A stretch of 60,000 nt of DNA from Antedon mediterranea. Its lineage: Eukaryota; Echinodermata; Crinoidea; Comatulida; Antedonidae. Shown one piece after another: positions 22,701 through 34,700 of the stretch; position 1 is the stretch's first letter; every line of letters begins with the position of its first letter. The DNA lies in NCBI RefSeq assembly GCF_964355755.1, contig NC_092675.1:30282912-30342911 (forward strand), read 5' to 3'. The notes under the pieces were generated by a model. The model did not search any database. It was not told the origin of the DNA and saw only the letters and a list, made by a program, of their open reading frames with translations. The position numbers and the translations under genes are program-made.

Positions 22701-25700
22701 TGCTTGCAGACCCCTAACCGCTTTCAGATGAACTTCAGCTGATGATGGAAAACGGGATTCCTGTCTTCCTTTCAATATGTCGTCATAGGAATCTGATATA
22801 CAAAGAAATATAAAATGTTTTCTTTTATTGTTTTATTGTCTAACTAACATCTTCTTAAAATGTGCTTAAGCTCAGTCCAAATGTGGCCAAATATGGTACT
22901 GATATGATGTCATCGTGTCCATATATGGGCATAAATTTTGATAGTGTAGACAGAACTTCAGACTTTATTCTTCCTTCATTACATTTTTTGTTCATGTATA
23001 CATGTTGTACTAATTTGTTAGTTAGAATTGATTGATGTAAAGTATAAAACATGATTATCTGGGCATTTAAAAGTACTGGTTTGGGAGCTTCACATTTGAT
23101 TTCATTCTGGAATCAACCTGTTATACATTTTATTTTTAGCTTTATTCTAAACACCTATCAACACAAATGAATAAACTTGAAATCTACTCCTACCTTTCTC
23201 ATGTATCATCTGTGACTTTATTTTCTTTACAGTATCTTTTGGTTGGAATTCAGATTCCTATTAAAATGTAATACAAATTGTGAATATTATATTTATTTAA
23301 CTTTTGTGAAACTAAATAAAAAAAACAACATTCAGGAATTTCTTAGAATATCTAATGCATTTCTATTTCATAAATTGCTACATTGCAGTACATTTTAAAA
23401 AAGGGAAAAAAAAAAAATTAAATATTGCTGTTCTGATAATTTACCTCAGAAGGTATTGTTTCACTACTCTTGCGTGTTTCAGTTATCACAACTGGTGTCA
23501 AATCTTCCTCCTCATCATCATCCTCCATCTTTGTTTTCTTTTCTTTATGTTTTTTCCTTTTATCAATTGCTTTAGATTTCTTTGATGGTTCTTTAGGTAA
23601 CTTTCTGCGTTTTTGTTTCTGTGACTTTGGTTTAGATTCGGATTCTTTTATAAGTTCACTACTGCTTGATGACAGCCGACTGGACGAAGCATCTTGATGA
23701 TTTACGGATGAATCTCTGTGATGTCTCCTGCGTCGCCGTCTAAACATAAACGTCAAGAAAAAATTCATTTTGAACATATATAAAATTAAAATTCTCTCTG
23801 TCATCTGGGTTCAATGGATATTAAATAAATAAATGTTAACTTTTAGTTAAACCAGTTGACAAGTACTTAAAGTAAGTACTTGTCAACTGGTTTAACTAAA
23901 AGTTAACATTTATTTATTTAAAATTAAAATAACTAATAAAAATAGATTATGAGGTCCAGAGCAGAGTGGGACTGTTTTGGAAGAAATATAATTTAAGTTA
24001 ACTAGCTGGATTTCTAAGGTGCATTTCCATTTAAAGGAATATTAAGTCTATTAGTATAGGAGGATATAACCTTGAAGTGGGATGCTTTCTATAAAAACAT
24101 TAAAACATTAAATGTTTGTCAATACAACTTTTTTCTCACAACTTATAGTAACATCATCCACATAGTTCCATCTTCTATAGCATCCTAAACTAGGATTATT
24201 GGTAAGGACCACAGATAAGACTGGCCCCAGATTTGTGTCCTGGGGCACACCACAGGTATTATGGATAATCTCACTCCAATGTCAATTAGTTTTTGAATGA
24301 CTATTGTGTGATCATTGCATTGGCAAAATCAACCATGCATAAATTGATATAACATTAATACACTTAAAGATGGCAAAATAGAGTACCTGGAATGACTGTC
24401 ATCAGAGGTCATCTTTGTTGGAAGCCTTAGTAGTGGCATTGATACTTTATCAGGTTGAGGTTGTTTGAGTGGGTCTATTTCATACGGCTGCTCTCCTCTA
24501 AGCTTCACTTTCAGACTGTGTACATTCTTTTCTTTGGCCCAGAAAGTTTTGAGATATTTAGATAAATTACTATCGTACTCGTCTAGCGTGTTGTCCAAGT
24601 GTAGAAGAGGTGGGACATACCCATAGCCATTTGACACTAGTTTTTTGTTCTTCTGTTTTTGATGAGGAAATTCACTAACGTTGGGCTGATGGTATTCTGT
24701 TGATCGATCCAGATGTAAAAGAGGTGGAACCCAGATGCTACCATACACCTCGTTTTCTTCTATTGGTTCAAAATCAAATTTCAGTTCCTCCTTTTGCCAA
24801 TACTGTTCTTTAGAATGTTTTTCGAGCTCATAATTTGAATCATCGTTAAATTTCAAAAGTGGAAATCCTTCAACGTACTCGCTGTTGATTCCAGAATCTC
24901 TCTCAATACTCTGTGGAGCCCATGTACGTTTTGGAGCAACTGGTGGAAGATGAATATTACGAGGCTGATCTAAGAAAAATGGCATGGATGCATGTGGATT
25001 GTTAGGAATATTGTGCAGGTTTTGGTGGTCTGAGAAAATTGTATGGCTTTTAGGATTGTCAAACGACAGTAGAGGCCATCCTTTAACTTCATTGTGTCTC
25101 ACAGCTTCTTCATGTTCAGAATGCTCTATACCTCCAAGACCGTCTACTTCATGTTTACCAATAAGCTCTTCACTTTTTAATACAGATTCTTTTACAACCT
25201 GGTTATTAACCAAAGAATCAGCGTCTTGTGATGGACTTCTGTGACCTGATTGAGGAAGAGGTCGACCACGTGAATCTCGTTGATATCGAGGCACTTGCTC
25301 AGATTCATCAACAACGAAAGAAAACACTTCATCTTCTAAAGAACTTGACTGCTGTGTGTCTGTTTCCTCTGGTGAATGGACTGCATTGTGATTACGATTA
25401 ACACCACCAGAAGGAGAGGTCGGAGCTGATAAAGCTTTGTTCTTTTCTGATGATTGACATCGGGTCAGGAAGCGCTTACTTAATGTTTTACTACTTGCGT
25501 TTGTTAGAGTACCATTTTTGGTCTGGTAGTCTGGTAGGGACTCTGGACTACTCGGTAAGCTTGGGCTAGTAGTCCTTCGGGCAAGCACTGCTTTGACACT
25601 TCTACTAGCAGGTGTGTTAAAAACACGACCACCGCCTCTTTGTAATTTTTCTTCTTCTTTACTTTGCTTTGCTTCAGTGTATGCTAGTAAAGGATGGTGT

Positions 25701-28700
25701 TCAGGTGAAGTGCTTGTGTCTAGCATTTCCATATTGTTCTTGTGTTGAGCCTGAAAAAGTTAATAAACTACCTTAGACAACACAAAAAACTGAAATATAG
25801 TCAACTTAACTTAAATTTCTCCATGACTATCTATCATATGTATAAAACACATACTAGTCTACATAGTACTGTAATAAACAATAATGCTAATAATAATATT
25901 AAAATAGAAATATAATTTGATAAAATTAGAGTGCTACGTTGAATACACCAATGTACAATTTAAATTTAATTTATGAACATTGTTTGACTAGCTAATTTAT
26001 ATGAAAACAAGTTTTTTTCTTGTAACACTTAAAAAACATATAAAAGTTAAATTAATAACCAATTTAGATTTAAAACCAGTTGATTGAGGAAATACTTCAA
26101 TGCTTAATCAGCAGTATCAGCAGTGAGTGTCTATCTCTAACAATCATCTTACCTCAAGCAACTTCTTAAGTTCAATTCTGACAAGTTTCTTGAATCCTAT
26201 GGATGATTCTGACAGTTGACGTGACATAGTGGCACATGGCGACACTAATGGTGACTGTGGTATACTGTGCTTTCTTTCAATTGCATACAGTCTAAAGGTA
26301 TGACAAACAATCATTAATGTAGTATAGTTTATTTATTATTATTATAATTGGTATTGTGATGAAATTAAATAATCTATTCTGATAACAGAAGAGCACTTTG
26401 TTTAAGTGTTTCAACACAAGTGTTTTGGCCTTCTTTCATTTATAAAACTTGTAATATTTAGAAATAAAAAAATTTGTTTGTATTTGAAAAGTGAAATAAA
26501 TGCTTATTTGATATTAAAGTAAATAGAAAATTCTATCATTGTATCTGTGACAGCGTTAAGTCTGCTCTTTTTCATAATGATTTTGACACTTTATATAACT
26601 TGTTAAAACAATTTTAATTTTTTGATTTGTGTGAATCTTCATTTTTATGTGTTTTATTGTACAGTTTTTATATGTTTCTCCTAAGGGAGGCGAATAAAAT
26701 TTGAATTTGAATATTGAAACCCCACAGGTTCAGTTATGTAACATTTCATTTCATTTCATTTCACATTTATTCAATTAATGAAAACTTAAACAATGTAAAC
26801 AATATAAACAAATAATGATTTCATTAATTTGGATCAGACTTAGAGGCAAAGGCCTGTCTCAGAAAGACCCAACAAAACATAAATACAAATAAAAATGTGT
26901 ACAAATTAGGTAAAATTGGCATAATAATAATAGTATATTTATGAATGATAATTTTCCAAATAATTAAACTTAATTTGATGTCTGAATATTTTTGCATTTT
27001 CACATTTTTTTAGATTCTCTTTTAAGTTATTCCATAATTTAGGTCCATGAACTGTAATAAAAAATTGGCTTTTGCTAAGTCTTACAAAAGGAACATAAAG
27101 TAAATTTGAGTTCTTAAGATAATAACTATGGACAGTCTTTGGTTTTTTAAATAATGATATTATAGAGAATGGAAGTTGACCTTTAACATATTGGAACATA
27201 AAAGTAAGTATTTGTTGTCTATGTAAATCTATTACTTTTAAGATATTAAGTTTTTTAAACAATGGTTCAGAAGTTGAGTAATAGCAGCTACTTACGGACT
27301 TAAGTCAGCTTCTGAGAATGACTTAGTGACATCCTTTTCTTCTAGCGATGTGAATGAGCTGTCAGAATCTTCCCCGCTATGGTAGTAGTGCGTAGCAGTC
27401 AGAGTATGGACGGCACCGGTGACGGGTGATCGTCGATACAAAATGTTATGATTGTCATCTTGTCTTTCATTAACATTAGTTTCTACATCTTTGACCTAAA
27501 AATCAACAAAAATGGATGAATAACAAAAGGAGAACTGCTTGCTATACCCAAATCTTAACCACAAAACTCTACTCTTAATTTGCAGACACTTATCCATTCC
27601 ACATGGGCTGGTATGTGTCAGTTTGATTTGAAAAAAATACTAACTATTTTTTTAAATAATTATTTTTATTTTATTTTATTTTATTCAATCAAAACCAACA
27701 GCGATAAATACCGCCACTAACAGGTTTGAAACATAAAACAATACAACATCAAAAACGGTTAACAATAAAATACAGATAAAATATATATATATATATATAA
27801 AACATAGCAAACGATTAATAATGCAAACAATTTCATCTATTGTAAGTCTTTTGAATTCAAGATTATTCTGAAATCATAAAGTGTGATATTTCTGATTGAT
27901 TGACTTTATTGGTTTCACTAAAAATTGATTTATCAATGTTTATTTTATGGATGTGTACCTTTAGTGAGTGAGGCACACATGTTTTACTTTGTCGTTGCCT
28001 CCTTTCATAGATTTCATGTGCATGCCATATGTTTGAAGGTGTATAGTATTGGAAAAGTGATTTAAAAAAAAATAATGAAATAAAACATAAAATATACCGT
28101 AAGTGATTCTTTTAATGATTCTCGCTTCTGTTGTTTTGTAAGAGATTTCTTTTTCTTGAGGTCCTCTTCTTGCATATCATCACTATCACTACTAATCTGT
28201 ATCTGTTTTTTTTCCAACGCTTTATCTTTTTCAATTTGTCTTTTAGCGCCCTCTGCCACTACCGATGTAACTGGGTAAATGTCTAATGATTTTGATGACT
28301 TCTTGTAAACCTTTTTTAATTTCTTCTTCTTCTTTTTGTCGTCAGTTTTAGATTCTTTTGCGTCTGTTACTGGTTTCTGCGCTTCCGCTTGACTTGGTAT
28401 TTCTAATGATTGCGATATCTTGGAATTTTTCTTCCTAAAATTCATCATTGATTTACTTCTATCAAGAACATCAGTTGTTGATTTTTCTTCATCAAGACGA
28501 GGTCTTAAAGAAACACCTTGACGTCTATTCCTTATTCCAGCTTCTTTGATCGGGTGACTAGTTTTTTCTAGACTGTACCAATTTTTGTTGAGCCAAATAC
28601 AGTTAATCAGAAGTTGCTGTGGAAGGTCTACTCTACTTATAACTTTTTCAGTATTCTCTGATGAACTATGGATATCAAATGGTAGACGCTTACTTGCCCA

Positions 28701-31700
28701 TCTGGTCATCCATTGCTGGACTTGAACGATCTCCGTAAACATAGCACCAGGTATGATGCTTACATCACCAAAAGGTTTACTCTGATCAAGCACAAGCATA
28801 TGTGAACCCCTTGAAGAGAATAATTTTGCAAATGATGATCTTGATACTCGACCAGAGCTAAGCGAAGAAACTCTCGATAGAGCTCGGATATCATCAAAAC
28901 TTTGATCGACCTTTTTTCCTGATGGAAGCTTTTGGCTAAGTCTGCTCAATGGTCTTTTTTCCTTCTCTGAATCTTCAAAATCTACCATTTTGTATTTTAC
29001 TGATAACAGTTGCACAGAAGGTGGGATATTCTTCTTGAAGTAATAGCTTCTTTTACTTCTAAATAAACCCTTCATTTTACTTGGCATACAACCATCAGTT
29101 TCCTGATTCCTTGTTAGAGTAAAACTCTTTGACATGTTTTCAAAACTTTGACTTCGTAACAACGTAGCTTCACTAAGTTCAACACAATACTCAGGTTTTG
29201 GAACTGCAAATGCCAGAGTGCTAAGCTCATGTTCTCTAATCTCATCTGAGAAACTCTTTAAAAGTGGAATTTTATCTGTTCTCTTGATGCCTTGGCTCAT
29301 GGCTTTATCAAATTTTCCAAATGCTACCAGGAAGAATGTCTCCAGGAAATCAAGAAATGTTTTACTAGTTTCAAAACTGCGTGCTCCAACTTTATACGTA
29401 GAAGACCTTGATAATTGTTTTTCAATAGAAGTTCCATTGTTTGATGGAGTTTCTTTTACAAATGATGAACTTTGTCTTATAAATGGCGTACAGTAAACCC
29501 CAAGGATTTGTTCTTCTATGGATCCTAAGACTTTTGTCTTGCTTATCATCACTCTCTTTTGCTTCAAGCATTGCTTCCGATAATAAACATACAAAGGTTC
29601 TAATGTCACAGTGTTTGATTCCTTTTTGTTGGTAGTTTCTTCCACCTTTTCTTTCTTCTTCTTTAGTTTTGACATGACTCTTTGGAATTTCTCTTCTACT
29701 GCAGGCAACACAATCTTTGAACTGTAGAAGACCTCTCCCAGAACTGCTGCTACGTCTTTCGTAGGAGGCAGATTAGAGACTGCAGTTAAGAGAATGTCTT
29801 GAACCTCAACTTCAATGTTTAGAAAGAAAGAGAAGGAATGTAGGTACTTTGCCCATTGTATAATGTCTTGCAAAACAGTGTGTGCTGACTTTTGAGCAGT
29901 AGTGGATGTATTCTGGAAAATAAAAAGTATTTATTGATGATGATTTTACACAGAATCTATATATAAATTTACGTAAGGGCAAAATTCGGTAAATCGCGCG
30001 TTATTTCTAGAATGTTTACTCGATGGTATATAAAGTTGGTTCGTACTTTCGGTACTGATTTTAACCACCTGATGTAACCCTGTTTACTAATTAAATTGAG
30101 TTCGATAATTAGTTATTGACGATTAAAACGAATTTAGGTTCAACGATTTGCCCCAAATAGGGGTGTTTTTCGATCGTGGTATACACTGTCTAATGGATGT
30201 CCGTCTTGAAAAATACCCGCAGACAATAATACGAGGATGCTTCGCATTTTCCTATCTCCTCCTACGATAATTGTTTTTAATGGCTGAAAACCGGTTGAAC
30301 AGCTCGAGTATAGCATCATAATGTTGAAGACAGGCCGATTTTCTTTAAAAAATACTATTTTGATAGATTTAATATACGTTTATACAAATGTATTGATTTG
30401 CGATGAATGGAACATTCCAATCTCTGTTCCACAAGTGTCTATTCCCTCAGGCGTCGTAAAGGCAAGTACAGGTACTGTATACTCATAACAGAAATTTGAT
30501 CCATTTTTTTTTTCAATCTGTGCTGCAGAGGTTGGATATAAATTTTGTTTAAATGGATAATGAGCTAGCGTTTTCACTCGCCGTATATTATGTACACATC
30601 TTTATTATTGCAGTTAAACCACCCACATCATCACCCTTCCCTCACTGGCATGAGTAGCGTAGTAAAACCAGTAGAGGATAGGCCTACGGTACATCACATG
30701 CCCTAAACGCAGAACAACTTTGGTGGGTAGGGGGTGGGTAGGGTAGGAACCAACTTAGAATTTGCTCTAAGAAACAATGTAAAACCATTAGGCCTACTAA
30801 TTAAGTTGAGTTAGATAATTTAATATTTATTGACGATTAAATCGAATTTATGATTTTCCCCGAATAGAGGTGGTTTTCACAAATTGTTTTACATTATATA
30901 AACATATATACGTCGTAGTGATGTATCATTACATGTGCTGTACTATTTCAATCGACTATGACGGTGATAGTTTCAACAAAGTATTAAATCGCAATGTTTT
31001 ACTGTGTTTAGTGGTATATTATTTGTAAAACATGAAAACAATTAATATTTCGTTAATAAATGCAGGGTAAAGAATATATTTAAAAATTGTTCCTCTTTGC
31101 ACCCATCCTCTTCCCCATCCCTCAACCCAAATGTTACATACAAAACACAATTTAAGTTTGTTTAAATTTGACTTAAACAATTGGTCTCATTTTGTGACAA
31201 GTTTCTCTTTCGGAAGTAATTCCCAGGGTACTAATTTTACAGTACATAAATCACAGTGTCTATTTATTCGTTCCTGTAAACGACATGTATTATTGTCCTG
31301 CGGTACGCACATTTGAAATTGCCAGTTTTTTTAACGCTGAAATTATTATGTATTCGAGAACCATCTGTGGGCACGACCTAGATGGTACGCGAGCGAAGCG
31401 AGCGTACCATCTAGTTAACAATAATTTTTACAGCAAAAAATATCACAGTAATAATAATAATAAAAATTTGTAATGCCCCAATTCCAGCAATAAGTGATCA
31501 AAGGCTGAGAGAGCTCAATTTGAAAGAAAAAGATGAGTTTTCAAGGCAGATTTAAAAAGAGGTTAATATAAACAATATACCTTATACTTTATGACCTGTC
31601 TTTTGTTTATATTTTGCTTAAATTAGGGTGTGGGGGATTGTATTCGACCATGTGATTTAATATACTTGCTATGTATATCATACAAGTTACATTCCACCAT

Positions 31701-34700
31701 TATGATGTCAATCTCAATTTTGATACATTAATTACTTACCAAAGAGGAACATTGATTGTCTTGGATTTTTTGATATTTTCTCACTGCCATTGTCAACTTA
31801 TCTCTGATGTTAAGCATCCACACAATAGTACAAATATCTCGGAAGCATTGTAGTAGTAACTTAGTAGATCTCCCACCAGAATTCACAAGCACTTCTTTCA
31901 AATCAACTTGACATGCTGTGTAAGAGGCTAGCATTGCAGGGAAGTCAAAGGTCGTGTTTAGATTCTGATCAATCTAAGACAAAAAAGGGAAACAAAATCA
32001 AATATAACTGTATAACTGTACATACAGAGAGATATGCATTTTACAATTAATGGTAAGTATCTAAAATGATACAAAATAGAAGTTACCAACAGTCATAACT
32101 ATTTGGATAAATGCTAACTGAAATCTTGCTAATCTCAAGAAAAACTCAAACAAGGTACTTATGATTTTAAGACCATATAAGGCAACTAGTATAAAAATGT
32201 CAATAAAATGTTGTTAAACTTCATCCACTTTCAAGTCAAAGTTCTACATTTACTTGTGTATCAAGTTCAGTAATTTTGAAAGTAAACTTTCATTTTAATG
32301 TTATTATAGATGACAGAAAAGCAGACAAAATCAACCTTTAATGTCATAGACCTTGTCATGTATCAAGAAAGAACCAACGTGATAAACGCCAATAAGATGA
32401 ATATTGGCACAAATACCTCTATGGATTTGGAAAAGTGAAACTTTTGTGTTTGAATAAGTTTTAAAATGGCAGCTAAAACATGAATATCAACCTTGGGTGT
32501 CAACTTAATGTTTTCAACACCAATGTCCACTCCTTAAACAACTTCCTGAGTAAGTCTCATGATAGAATAATATTATGACTATTTTACGTTTAAGTATCTC
32601 TATTAATTGTAGTGAAACCTTTGAGAATATTAAATGCGGTAAATGTAATCTGTGATACTAGCATGATTTTAAGTGTTTCCTGTTGGGAGGGGCAGACTAT
32701 ATTCATGTGTCAGGTAAATACTCGTGAAAAATGAAACAAACTTCAACTTAAGTATATCTTGTATTTTTCTATGGATTCTAAAAGTAAAACCCAATAAGTT
32801 TCACACATTTTATTTACACATTTAACCATTAGGATGTGAACTATTAGAACCTATAAGACAGATAGGGTAGGCATCCAAGAAGGAGATCCATACACAAGTG
32901 TTTGAATTGTGCAGGCCTATTTCAGAATTGAGCCAGGGAAGAGTTAAATTAAATGTAAGTTTTAACTCTTCCCTGATTGAGCTAAATTTATATATAGATA
33001 AAGGACAAGGGACAATAGAGACAATATAAAGGACAAGGGACAATAGAGACAATTGACCAATTAGAAATAGAATTAGAAGCATCAACCATTCAGATGGCAT
33101 GAATTTGGTAAATCTAATTTCTATTATTACCAGTAATTACTAATTTAATTAAGTATTTTTAAACTTGTGAATTTTTTAGAAAGATATGCAAAGAAAATAC
33201 ACAAACTTTGTGAACGTCATATCATGAATTAAACTCCAGAACTAAAATACTAGCTTTAATATGAGTTTTATTTAGATACCCCTGACTAACCTAACACTTC
33301 TAACAGGAACACAAAATACCCATGGTGAATAAATCTACAAAAACATTTGCGTTAATAATTATTTCAGAGTCTATTTTTGTTGCAATTTTGCAAACTTTCT
33401 ATATATGTGGTGTTCGGTGGTTTCTGTTTTGCAGAGTCACATCAACTTGGTTAAAAGTGATCTGGAAATTGTAAAATATAACCTAGAGTTCATCTCTGAA
33501 TTTATTGTTTAGTCTCTGGATCACCTTGGACCAATTTGAACCATGTCAAAAAAAAGCCAGTTATAATACTGTACCAATAGAAGCATCCCTAGAAATTAAA
33601 CTGACCTCTGTACTTATTAAATGAAATTATAAATCTGTATATCAGCAAGTTCAAATCTCACCAACTTATTGCCTTAGGGTTTACATTGTGGTCAGTCTAA
33701 TTGTTGCGAAAAAGACATGTGAAGTTGCCATCATACCATTGTACTAAACAGTCCCAACTCCTACTCACATAAATATATATCAAAGTCAAATCAAAGTCAA
33801 AGTAAACTTTATTCATCCCATACATTTAAAAAAAATAAAAATAAAAATACAAATAAAATATAAAAATGTATGTAAAAGTTACGGTTATAAAGTTTTGTAC
33901 CAGGTGGCATATATCGTGTATTGATTTTATTTATAACAATAAAAAAAGAAAAAAAATGAATATTTACAGGCAAATACAGTAACATGGATCACAAAGATAA
34001 TTTTCATGAAAGTTTAAATGGCAGCACTTACCAGCTTTTCTTGAGCGTTCATAAGTTCTTGTACATACCAACGTGCACATGGCATAGTGCAGTTGGATGA
34101 ACTTAGAACTAGTAGGATGAGTTGGATGATATCTGAAGTCTCACGTCGTAACTCATACTCCTCCTGCACCTCCTCACAATAAGTCACCTGCAAGAACAAA
34201 TGTTATTGCTTATTGCTTATTTTTCAATGGTTGAATGCAACTCTCAAAATAGCAGAGACTTTTGCAAATTGCAAAACCAGAATTGTTATTTTAGAAAACT
34301 AGACCAACCAAAGATTTTACATTAAAATATAATGAAAAAAAGTTTTGGATACATTAGGAAAACATTATGTGACAAATAGATAAAACCTGGTCTACGCAAA
34401 TTGACAAAAAAAGTGTTATGTGCCCAAATATGGTAATGATATGACATCATCGTGGGCATATATGGGCATTTTTTTGTCAACTTTATGTTGAGTCACATAA
34501 AGTTTCATAGTGTAGACATAGCTAAGAAACAGAGTTTTGTGATCTTTTTTGTGACAAGTTAATATTATATATAGTATGCATCTATTAAATTGCAAAAAAC
34601 ACAAATAAATAGAAAACCAAAAGTTAGCCTTTTTGATGAAAATGAGCACATGTCAAGATTGAAATAAACTAAAATTGAACACGAATATCAGCTGTTGTCT

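Noticed and set aside
24984-25244. Plus-strand frame inside the CPLANE1 exon 24387-25750
   Set aside because: Antisense shadow of a real exon.
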